DNA of 64,000 bases from NCBI GenBank assembly GCA_934699135.1, contig CAKUVM010000002.1, forward strand, positions 62,001-126,000, read 5' to 3'. The notes under the pieces are model-generated. The model worked only from the letters and a program-made list of their open reading frames with translations. It was not told the origin of the DNA and did no database searches. Each line of letters starts with the position of its first letter. Within the stretch, counting starts at the first letter, position 1. Both the position numbers and the translations under genes were made by a program. Positions 36,016 through 43,493 of the stretch are shown here, piece after piece. This DNA comes from an uncultured Bacteroidales bacterium. Lineage in GTDB: Bacteria; Bacteroidota; Bacteroidia; Bacteroidales; Marinilabiliaceae.

Positions 36016-36089
36016 AAGCCTCGCCGTCGGCGTTGAGCCCCGTCGGCCACACGGAGTGGCGGCGCGGGCGGCATGCCGGGGCGAGGCTT
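36016..36089 (-). other. Inverted repeat in the mreB-mreC spacer
   Basis: AAGCCTCGCC (36016-36025) and GGCGAGGCTT (36080-36089) are perfectly complementary within the unusually long (150-nt) GC-rich gap between mreB and mreC. The transcript could fold here. No U-run follows, so it is not a standard terminator. Confidence 0.4.
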
Positions 36090-36127
36090 GGTGCGTCTGG
36101 AGCGCGCCGCGAGGCGGCACGGCCACG

Positions 36128-37150
36128 CTACCTCTTTAGATATGGCAGGTCGCGATGGCGGTTTTTGAGCGCAATGCCCGTGCCTATGGCCACGCTGTGG
36201 AGCGGGTTCTCCGCAATATGGAACGGGATGTGGATCTTGTCCGTCAGCCTCTTGTCAAGGCCGCGGAGCAACGCGCCGCCGCCAGTGAGATAGATGCCGT
36301 TGTTCACAATGTCGGCATAGAGTTCTGGCGGGGTCTGCTCCAAGGCGGACATGACGGCGGCCTCAATCTTGGCCACGCTCCTCTCCAGAGCGTGGGCTAT
36401 CTCTTGGTAAGACACCGGCACCTCCAGCGGGAGGGCGGTGGACATGCTCGGGCCCTGGACCACGAAGTCGTCCGGCGGGGTCTCCAGCTCCGGCAGCGCG
36501 GAGCCTACGCCTATCTTGATGCGCTCGGCCATGATCTCGCCAACCTTTATGTTGTGCTGGCGGCGCATATATTCCTGAATGTCTAGCGTGAGGTCGTCTC
36601 CAGCGATTCGGATGCTCTTGTTGGTGACGATGCCGCCGAGCGATATGACGGCTATCTCGGTTGTGCCGCCGCCAATGTCCACGATCATGTTGCCCTGCGG
36701 GGCCTCCACGTCAATGCCAATGCCGAGGGCTGCGGCCATGGGTTCATAGATGAGGTATATCTCTCGGCCTCCGGCGTGCTCTGCCGAGTCGCGCACGGCG
36801 CGCAGCTCGACCTCGGTGGAGCCGGACGGCACGCAGATGACCATGGTGAGCGACGGGGTGAAGAATCGCGGCTGCGGCAACAGCTTGATCATGCCGCGGA
36901 TCATCTTCTCGGCCGCGTTGAAGTCGGCGATGACGCCGTCTCGCAAGGGCCTGATGGTGTAGATGTTCTCGTGCGTCTTGCCGTGCATCTGACGCGCTTT
37001 CTGCCCAATGGCTATGGTGCGTTGCGTGTGCTTGTCTAGCGACACGATGGAGGGCTCGTCCACGACAATCTTGCCATCGTGGATGATGATGGTGTTGGCG
37101 GTGCCAAGGTCCATCGCCAGCTCCTGAGAGAGGAATGAGAAAAGTCCCAT
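36128..37150 (-). CDS. mreB: Rod shape-determining protein MreB (actin-like)
   Basis: A 340-residue bacterial actin. The phosphate-binding loops are clear: MDLGTANTIIIHDGK (about 13-27) and VDIGGGTTEIAVISLGGIV (about 157-175). The C-terminal adenosine motif is GIYLTGGGALLRGLDKRL (about 288-305). MreB filaments guide the elongasome and set rod shape. It follows purH by 75 nt and leads mreC, mreD, mrdA and rodA, the usual Bacteroidetes arrangement. Confidence 0.97.
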   Translation of the reverse strand: MGLFSFLSQELAMDLGTANTIIIHDGKIVVDEPSIVSLDKHTQRTIAIGQKARQMHGKTHENIYTIRPLRDGVIADFNAAEKMIRGMIKLLPQPRFFTPSLTMVICVPSGSTEVELRAVRDSAEHAGGREIYLIYEPMAAALGIGIDVEAPQGNMIVDIGGGTTEIAVISLGGIVTNKSIRIAGDDLTLDIQEYMRRQHNIKVGEIMAERIKIGVGSALPELETPPDDFVVQGPSMSTALPLEVPVSYQEIAHALERSVAKIEAAVMSALEQTPPELYADIVNNGIYLTGGGALLRGLDKRLTDKIHIPFHIAENPLHSVAIGTGIALKNRHRDLPYLKR

Positions 37151-37225
37151 GATTCCTTTGGTGTGAGTATGCTGTTAAGCCGCCGCCCGGCCAAGTAGGA
37201 GGGCGGCGGCGAAGTTCATGACATT

Positions 37226-38749
37226 TTAGTGCTTGAAGTGGCGGATGCCAGAGAAGACCAAGGCCATTCCGTTCGCCTTGCAGAAATCTATGGTCTCGCC
37301 GTCGCGGATGGAGCCGCCGGGCTCAATCACGGCCTCGATGCCCTCTTTGTGGGCAATCTCGACGCAGTCTCCGAAGGGGAAGAACGCGTCGGAGCCCATG
37401 ACGGCGCCGTGGAGGTCGAGGTTGAAGTGACGCGCCTTCTCAATGGCGTGCTTGAGCGCGTTGACGCGGCTTGTCTGCCCCATCCCGCTGCCGAGCAGCT
37501 GACGGTTTTTGGCCAAGACTATGGCGTTGCTCTTGGTGTGCTTCACAATTTTCTGCGCGAAGATGAGGTCGGCCAGCTCCTCCTTAGTCGCCTCCCGCGC
37601 GCCTTTGTTCTCCAGCTTGTCGGCCTCCTCTGTCGCGGTGTCGCGGTCCTGCACCAGGAAGCCGTTGAGGCACGAGCGCACCGTCTTGCCGGGGAGGGCG
37701 CAATCTTTGCGGACCAAGATGATCCTGTTCTTCTTCTGCATGAGCACCTCAAGAGCGTCGGCGTCATAGGCCGGTGCGATGACCACCTCGAAGAATATCT
37801 TGTTCATCTCGTCGGCCGTGGCCTTGTCCACCGCGCGGTTGGTTATGACGATGCCGCCGAAGGCGGACTCGGGGTCGCCTGCCAATGCGTCTTTCCATGC
37901 ATCGAGGAGCGTCGGGCGCAGAGCCACGCCGCAGGCGTTGTTGTGCTTGAGGATGGCCACGGCGGTCTCGTCGAAGTCGTTTATGAGGCCCACGGCGGCG
38001 TCGATGTCGAGCAGGTTGTTGTAGGAGATCTCCTTGCCGTGGAGCTGGTCGAACATCTTGGCGAAGTCGCCATAGAAGGCGCCCTGCTGGTGAGGGTTCT
38101 CGCCATAGCGCAGGTGCATGCGCCCGTCTGCCGTGATGCGCAGGCCGTCATGCTTCTCGCGGTCGAAATAAGAGAAGATGGCGGAGTCGTAGTGGCTGGA
38201 GACTCCAAAAGCCTGCCTTGCCAGGTCGTAGCGATCCTCCTCGTCCGTCATTCCGCCCTTGGAGGCCAAGAGGTCGGCCAGCTGGGCATATTGAGCCTTG
38301 GAGGCCACGATGACGACGTCTTTATAATTTTTGGCGGCGGCGCGGATGAGCGAGATTCCGCCGATGTCGATTTTCTCTATGATGGACTGGTTGTCGGCCC
38401 CGCTCGCCACGGTATCCTCGAAAGGATAGAGATCCACAATGACGAGGTCTATCTCGTTGATGTCATACTGCTTCAGCTGCTCCAAGTCCTGCGGGTTGTC
38501 ACGGCGCGCCAATATGCCGCCAAAGACGCCGGGATGTAGAGTCTTGACGCGGCCTCCGAGGATGGAGGGGTAGCCCGTGACGTCCTCAACAGCCGTGACA
38601 GGCACACCGAGGCTCTCCACGAACTTCTGCGTCCCGCCCGTGGAGTAGATCTTGACACCCAGGCTGCCAAGGGCGCGGACAATTTCGTCAAGGCCGTCCT
38701 TGTGGAAGACCGAGATAAGTGCTGACTTGATTTTCTTCGAGTTCGACAT
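37226..38749 (-). CDS. purH: Bifunctional AICAR formyltransferase/IMP cyclohydrolase
   Basis: A 507-residue enzyme for the last two steps of IMP synthesis. The N-terminal MGS-like cyclohydrolase domain has KSALISVFHKDGLDEIVRALG and STGGTQKFVE (about 36-45); the C-terminal formyltransferase domain contains LRYGENPHQQGAFYG (about 198-212) and KHNNACGVALRP, including the catalytic Lys-His pair. The ATG at 38749 (MSNSKKIKSAL) is preferred over the in-frame one at 38794 because a good promoter lies at 38771-38802. It is the first gene of the cell-shape transcript. Confidence 0.96.
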   Translation of the reverse strand: MSNSKKIKSALISVFHKDGLDEIVRALGSLGVKIYSTGGTQKFVESLGVPVTAVEDVTGYPSILGGRVKTLHPGVFGGILARRDNPQDLEQLKQYDINEIDLVIVDLYPFEDTVASGADNQSIIEKIDIGGISLIRAAAKNYKDVVIVASKAQYAQLADLLASKGGMTDEEDRYDLARQAFGVSSHYDSAIFSYFDREKHDGLRITADGRMHLRYGENPHQQGAFYGDFAKMFDQLHGKEISYNNLLDIDAAVGLINDFDETAVAILKHNNACGVALRPTLLDAWKDALAGDPESAFGGIVITNRAVDKATADEMNKIFFEVVIAPAYDADALEVLMQKKNRIILVRKDCALPGKTVRSCLNGFLVQDRDTATEEADKLENKGAREATKEELADLIFAQKIVKHTKSNAIVLAKNRQLLGSGMGQTSRVNALKHAIEKARHFNLDLHGAVMGSDAFFPFGDCVEIAHKEGIEAVIEPGGSIRDGETIDFCKANGMALVFSGIRHFKH

Positions 38750-38770
38750 GACCAATTTTTCTATATTGCG

Positions 38771-38802
38771 CAAAAGTAACGAATTTGCAGTCAATAGACA
38801 AT
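38771..38802 (-). promoter_or_regulatory. Promoter of purH and the mre cluster
   Basis: On the minus strand ATTG (38799-38802, one mismatch to TTTG), 20 nt, then TACTTTTG (38771-38778), an exact -7 match. The predicted transcript begins about 15 nt before the ATG at 38749, which fixes that start. Confidence 0.65.
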
Positions 38803-38895
38803 TGATATTTGAGGCCCGCTGGCGGAAAAGTGGGGGCTTCTAGAAGGCGCGGGCCCCGCCACCATGCCGGCGGCAGGGATGCGAGGCGCGTCGGC

Positions 38896-40122
38896 TCAAT
38901 GACGCCGATAATAGTCTCGGACTATGACCTTGACGGGGTACCACGCCGCCAAAGCCGCCAAGACCACCACGGCGACAAAGACTGCGGCAATGTCTGACCA
39001 CCAAAGGTCTACGGGGTAGGCGCTTATGATATAGCTGTCGTCTCCGCCGAAGCCGACCACGCCCCAACGCTCCTGCGCCAATGTGAGCAGCACGCCCACC
39101 GCAAGGCCCAAGACCGCCCCGCCGATGGAGAGCAGCCACCCCTCAAAGAGAAAGACGCGCGTGACAAGTCCCTCATCGGCCCCCAGCGAGCGCAGCACCA
39201 TAATGCTCTCCCTCTTCTCAAAGATGAGCATGGACATTGAGCCAATGATGTTGAAGGCGGCAATGAGGGCTATGAACAGCAGGATGGCGAAAGCCATGAG
39301 CTTCTCCACCTCCATCATCTTGAAAAAGTCTTCATGCTGCATCCACTGATCTTTTACCAAGAGGCCGGCCGGGAGCTCGCCCTGAAGCCGCCTGGCCACT
39401 CCGCTCGCCGAGGCCGACGGTCGCAGGCGCACCGAGATGCTCGTCACCTCGTCATCGGCATAGTCAAAAAGCGACCTGGCCGTCTCTGACGAGGCCACGA
39501 TTATGTTGGCGTCATACTCCACCTGCTGCACAGAGAAAATGCCCCCCACCCTCTCGACGCGTTCCACAAAAGACCTCTCCGGGTGAGCCAGGCTCACCGC
39601 CCCCCTGCGCTTGGGGGCATAGAAGACAACGTTGGGGACGAAGGAAGACGGAGAGACGGCCAGCTGCTGCGCCAAGGCCTCGCCCAAGACGCACTGCCCG
39701 GGGCGGAAACCGCCCTCGACAATGATGGAGTCTATGCCCGTCACCTGGCGATAGTTGGCGTCCACGCCCATGACTGTGGCCGGGACCTGCCGTTTGCCAT
39801 AGCGCACCAGCGCATGGTCTTCCACCACCCCGGCCCACGCCTCCACGCCCTCGCAGCCCGACAGGGCGGACACGACGGCCGAGTCCGCCACAAAGCTCTT
39901 GCCCTCGGCCACTTCAATCTTCAGGTCAGGGTCGAAAGAGCCGAAAAGGCGCGACACAAGGCCGTTAAGGCCGTTAAAGACGCTGAGGACAATGACTATG
40001 GCGGCCGTGGCCACAAGGACGCCGAGGGCCGAGATGGCCGAGATGACGTTTATGGCGTTTTGGCTCTTATGCGCAAAAAGGTAGCGGCGCGCAATGAGCA
40101 ACGACAAGGTGTTGCGCCCCAT
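38896..40122 (-). CDS. LolC/LolE-type ABC transporter permease (FtsX/MacB family)
   Basis: A 408-residue inner-membrane protein with the LolC/E layout: one span near the N-terminus (about 24-48), a large periplasmic domain (about 50-265), and three C-terminal spans in the FtsX-like domain (about 275-405). LIARRYLFAHKSQNAINVISAISALG and EKRESIMVLRSLGA are family hallmarks. Such permeases release lipoproteins from the inner membrane for outer-membrane sorting. The ATPase LolD is not in the window. It follows the methyltransferase gene by 18 nt. Confidence 0.87.
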   Translation of the reverse strand: MGRNTLSLLIARRYLFAHKSQNAINVISAISALGVLVATAAIVIVLSVFNGLNGLVSRLFGSFDPDLKIEVAEGKSFVADSAVVSALSGCEGVEAWAGVVEDHALVRYGKRQVPATVMGVDANYRQVTGIDSIIVEGGFRPGQCVLGEALAQQLAVSPSSFVPNVVFYAPKRRGAVSLAHPERSFVERVERVGGIFSVQQVEYDANIIVASSETARSLFDYADDEVTSISVRLRPSASASGVARRLQGELPAGLLVKDQWMQHEDFFKMMEVEKLMAFAILLFIALIAAFNIIGSMSMLIFEKRESIMVLRSLGADEGLVTRVFLFEGWLLSIGGAVLGLAVGVLLTLAQERWGVVGFGGDDSYIISAYPVDLWWSDIAAVFVAVVVLAALAAWYPVKVIVRDYYRRH

Positions 40123-40140
40123 GACGAGACCCGCTGGCGC

Positions 40141-40968
40141 CTACTTGTATGCCTTGACAATGAGACCCGTGCCGCAGCGGTGTGGCCGCGCGACATCTGC
40201 CCAATTGAGCAACAGGCAGAACGGGAACGCCAAGAGATAGTAGAACGGCAAGATGATGAAAAATGCCTTGCTCACGTTGAGCAGCGAGATGGGCCACTTC
40301 ATGGACAGCACCCAAGACACGTGGCCCGGAGCGCCGTAGGAGTAGGCCGCCTCGACGCGGCTGAAACCCGCGCGAGAGAGCTTGGCCCTGATGTCGTCAA
40401 TGTTGTAACCGTCTCGGACGTGCTCGTCTATGAAGCCGTGGACGCGGCCGTCAGATTGGTCGTGCTCATCGGCGTCGGAGCCTCCCTTGTCTGACGGAGT
40501 GGAAATGAGCAGCAGGCCTCCGGGGCGGAGCGACTTATGGAAGTTGGCAAACACGGCCTCGTCGGCCTCAATGTGTTCCATGACATCGACAGAGAGCACA
40601 AGATCGAACGCCTCGGGGCGGACGAACTCGGTGAGATCCGCCTCTTCGAAACTGACCCTGTCCCCCATGCCCAGCTTGGCAAAAAAGGCGTTACAGTCCG
40701 CCATCTGCTCTTCCTTGACGTCCACGCCCAGCACCTTGTTGCCATCGGTCAGACGTGCCAAGCGATAGGAGTATTGGCCAAAGCCGCTGCCGGCGTCGAG
40801 GATGTCGGCAGGCTTGCCTCCGCGGCCGGCCTCCCACCGTCTCAAGGCTCGGCGAATGTGCCACGAGCGTAGTAGAAGCAGGTCTAGGAGCTTGTAGAAG
40901 AGGACGCGGAGCCACGGCGTACGGTTGAAGAAAGAGCCGAGAGTCCGCTTTATGGGGTCGTAGTGCAT
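40141..40968 (-). CDS. Class I SAM-dependent methyltransferase, membrane-associated
   Basis: A 275-residue protein with motif I ILDAGSGFGQYSYRLA (about 56-71), GVDVKEEQM, and DLVLSVDVMEHIEADEAVF (about 120-138), so the SAM-binding fold is complete. The C-terminal part contains two hydrophobic segments (about 215-260, FFIILPFYYLLAFPFCLLL), suggesting a membrane-bound substrate such as a lipid or quinone. No specific substrate can be named. It is between rbfA and the permease gene on the same strand, 27 nt after rbfA. Confidence 0.83.
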   Translation of the reverse strand: MHYDPIKRTLGSFFNRTPWLRVLFYKLLDLLLLRSWHIRRALRRWEAGRGGKPADILDAGSGFGQYSYRLARLTDGNKVLGVDVKEEQMADCNAFFAKLGMGDRVSFEEADLTEFVRPEAFDLVLSVDVMEHIEADEAVFANFHKSLRPGGLLLISTPSDKGGSDADEHDQSDGRVHGFIDEHVRDGYNIDDIRAKLSRAGFSRVEAAYSYGAPGHVSWVLSMKWPISLLNVSKAFFIILPFYYLLAFPFCLLLNWADVARPHRCGTGLIVKAYK

Positions 40969-40995
40969 CTTTGTGGCGTGTGTATTTGCGCGGGG

Positions 40996-41361
40996 CTATT
41001 GCTCGCCCCTCATAGATTTCTCCTCGTCGGAGAGGAGGCGGTCGATATTCTCCAGATAGTTGAGGCTGTCGTCTATGAAGAAGGCGGGCTCCGGCACAAT
41101 GCGGAGCTGCTTGCCGATCCTCTTGCCGAGCGCGTAGCGCACCTTCGCTTTGTTAGCGTTGATGCAGTCGAGCACCTGCTGCGCCTTGGCCTCTGGGAAG
41201 ACCGAGAGGTAGAATTTGGCCACAGAGAGGTCTGACGACACGCGGGCTATGGTGACGGAGACCATGGTGCCGAGGGTCAGCTCGGCCAGCTCGCGCTGAA
41301 ACATCTCGGCCGTCTCCTTTTGCAGGAGGCGGGATATTTTTTTTTGCCTTGTAGATTCCAT
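40996..41361 (-). CDS. rbfA: Ribosome-binding factor A
   Basis: A 121-residue KH-fold protein needed for 30S maturation. The pattern TRQKKISRLLQKETAEMF, then SVTIARVSSDLSVAKFYLSVFP and ALGKRIGKQLRIVPEPAFFIDDSLNY is RbfA throughout. The ATG at 41361 (MESTRQKK) is chosen; the frame is open 72 codons further upstream only because it crosses the glmS 3' end in another frame. It lies 73 nt after the glmS stop. Confidence 0.94.
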   Translation of the reverse strand: MESTRQKKISRLLQKETAEMFQRELAELTLGTMVSVTIARVSSDLSVAKFYLSVFPEAKAQQVLDCINANKAKVRYALGKRIGKQLRIVPEPAFFIDDSLNYLENIDRLLSDEEKSMRGEQ

Positions 41362-41434
41362 ATTTACTATGATGTGGCGCGCGGCAGCGGCCGGCGCGGA
41401 TGTAGTCTTTAAATTAAATGAAAAACAGCCGAGC

Positions 41435-43273
41435 TTACTCCACCGTGACGGACTTGGCCAAGTTGCGCGGCTGGTCCACGTTGCAGCCGCGCATGACGGC
41501 CACGTCGTAGCTGATGAGTTGGAGCGGCACCACGGCCACGAGCGGGAGCAGCGCGTCATCGCACTTGGGAATCTCAATCACGTAGTCCGCCATCTTGGCT
41601 ATCTCGCTGTCTCCGGCCGTGACTATGGCCACCACCTGCCCCTTGCGGGCCTTGACCTCCTGGATGTTGTTGACAATCTTATCGTAGAACTTGTCATGCG
41701 TGGCCAAGACGAAGACTGGCATACAGTTGTCAATCAGCGCAATGGGACCGTGTTTCATCTCGGCTGCGGGGTAGCCCTCGGCGTGGATGTAGGAGATCTC
41801 TTTGAGCTTCAGGGCCCCCTCCAGAGCCACGGGGTAGAGGTATCCGCGGCCCAGGTAGATGGCGTTTTGCGCGAGCTGATAGGCTCGGGACACCTCGCGG
41901 ATGTGGGCCTCGCCGTTGAGGACCTGCGCTATGAGGTCCGGCACGCGCAAGAGGCTGTCCACTAGTTGCGCATATCGCGCCTCGTCTAGAACCCCTCGCT
42001 TGCGGCCCAGGAGGAAAGCCATCATGGTGAGCACCACCACCTGGCTGGTGAAAGCCTTGGTGGAGGCCACGCCGATCTCTGGGCCGGCGTGGGTGTATAT
42101 GCCGGCGTGGGTCTCTCGGGCTATGGAGGAGCCCACGACGTTGCATATTCCGAGGACGAGCGCGCCCCTCTCCTTGGCCATGCGGATGGCCGCCAGGGTG
42201 TCTGCCGTCTCGCCGCTCTGCGAGATGGCTATGATGACGTCGTCTGGCCCGATGATGGGGTCGCGGTAACGGAACTCGGACGCATACTCGACCTCGACAG
42301 GGATGCGGGCGAACTGCTCAAAAAGGTACTCACCCACAAGGCCGGCGTGGAACGACGTGCCACAGGCCACTATTATGAGCCTCTTGGCCTGCACGAGGCG
42401 CGGCATGACATCCGCGACGCCCCCAAGGTTTATGGAGTGGGTCTGCGGGCTGACGCGGCCTCTCATGGTGTCGGCCACGGAGTTGGGCTGCTCATGGATC
42501 TCTTTGAGCATGTAGTGGTCATAGCCGCCTTTGTCTATATTGTCGACATCGAAGTCGACGCGCGTGATGACGGGGTCGAGATGATCCTCATTGAGGCTGG
42601 AGATGTTGTAGCCGTCACGCGAGAGCGTGGCCACCTGCTCGTCTTCAAGATAAATGAGCCTGTCAGTATACTCCACGATGGGCGTGGCGTCGGACGCCAA
42701 GAAATATTCGCCCTCGCCAATGCCCACCGCGAGAGGGCTGCCCTTGCGCGCGCCAAAGACTCGGCCAGGCTCGTCGGTGCAGATTATGCCGAGGCCATAG
42801 GCCCCCACCACCCTCTTGAGGGTGGCCTTGATGGCCTGCTCGGCCGTGAGGCCCTCCTCTTCATATATGCTCTCGAAGAAACAAGCCAAGACCTCGGTAT
42901 CCGTCTGAGACTTGAAAGTGTAACCTTTCTCGGCCAGACGGGCTTTGATCTCGCGGTAGTTCTCGATTATGCCGTTGTGGACCACGACGAACTTGCCGTG
43001 CATGGAGACGTGCGGATGGGCGTTGACGTCGTTTGGCTCTCCGTGCGTCGCCCACCGGGTGTGGCCGATGCCGACTGTGCCGCTTATGTCTTGGCCCTTG
43101 ACCAGCTGGAGCAGGTCTGCCACTTTGCCCCGGCGCTTGAAGACGCGGAGGCCATCCTCGCCCATCACTGCCACGCCGGCCGAGTCATAGCCCCTATACT
43201 CAAGCCTCTGAAGGCCTTTTATGATGATTGGCCAGGCGGTGCGACCGCCCACGTACCCTACAATTCCGCACAT
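41435..43273 (-). CDS. glmS: Glutamine-fructose-6-phosphate aminotransferase (isomerising)
   Basis: A 612-residue enzyme that makes glucosamine-6-phosphate for cell wall and lipopolysaccharide. The N-terminal glutaminase domain starts with the nucleophile Cys2 (MCGIVGYVGGR) and has GIGHTRWATHGEPN (about 73-86). The two SIS domains include ISQSGETADTLAA (about 352-364) and the C-terminus ends PRNLAKSVTVE, a strictly conserved tail. I see no glmS ribozyme signature in the 220-nt upstream region. A possible promoter is at 43346-43353. Confidence 0.97.
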   Translation of the reverse strand: MCGIVGYVGGRTAWPIIIKGLQRLEYRGYDSAGVAVMGEDGLRVFKRRGKVADLLQLVKGQDISGTVGIGHTRWATHGEPNDVNAHPHVSMHGKFVVVHNGIIENYREIKARLAEKGYTFKSQTDTEVLACFFESIYEEEGLTAEQAIKATLKRVVGAYGLGIICTDEPGRVFGARKGSPLAVGIGEGEYFLASDATPIVEYTDRLIYLEDEQVATLSRDGYNISSLNEDHLDPVITRVDFDVDNIDKGGYDHYMLKEIHEQPNSVADTMRGRVSPQTHSINLGGVADVMPRLVQAKRLIIVACGTSFHAGLVGEYLFEQFARIPVEVEYASEFRYRDPIIGPDDVIIAISQSGETADTLAAIRMAKERGALVLGICNVVGSSIARETHAGIYTHAGPEIGVASTKAFTSQVVVLTMMAFLLGRKRGVLDEARYAQLVDSLLRVPDLIAQVLNGEAHIREVSRAYQLAQNAIYLGRGYLYPVALEGALKLKEISYIHAEGYPAAEMKHGPIALIDNCMPVFVLATHDKFYDKIVNNIQEVKARKGQVVAIVTAGDSEIAKMADYVIEIPKCDDALLPLVAVVPLQLISYDVAVMRGCNVDQPRNLAKSVTVE

Positions 43274-43345
43274 GCTGTATCTGCTGTTGAGTCTTGCCTA
43301 TTCTTGAAGTCTCGGATGCCGGCCTCTGTGCCGCATCCGAAAATC

Positions 43346-43353
43346 CAAAGGTA
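43346..43353 (-). promoter_or_regulatory. Possible -7 promoter element for glmS
   Basis: TACCTTTG on the minus strand matches the consensus exactly, 73 nt upstream of the glmS ATG. A -33 TTTG is not found at the usual spacing. Confidence 0.4.
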
Positions 43354-43424
43354 ATAAAAAAGCGGGCGGGGGCGGCGGCGAGGCCGTAAAAAAGGCGGGG
43401 CGCGGCGCGGCGCGGAAACAAATT

Positions 43425-43455
43425 TTTGATAAGATAGGCGATATTGCTAATTTAG
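43425..43455 (+). promoter_or_regulatory. Promoter of the mrcA operon
   Basis: TTTG (43425-43428), 19 nt, then TAATTTAG (43448-43455), which differs from TAnnTTTG at one base. The predicted leader to the ATG at 43494 is about 30 nt. Confidence 0.5.
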
Positions 43456-43493
43456 CCCGATAAAGTAGCCATAAACAAAGTAAACTTGTCTTG

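Noticed and set aside
37229..38539. 436-codon open frame antisense to purH
   Set aside because: It is a complement shadow of a conserved enzyme gene, without promoter or motifs.
43274..43493. glmS ribozyme in the glmS upstream region
   Set aside because: The gap shows GC-rich low-complexity sequence and promoter elements, but no recognisable ribozyme core; glmS ribozymes are mainly known from Gram-positive bacteria.
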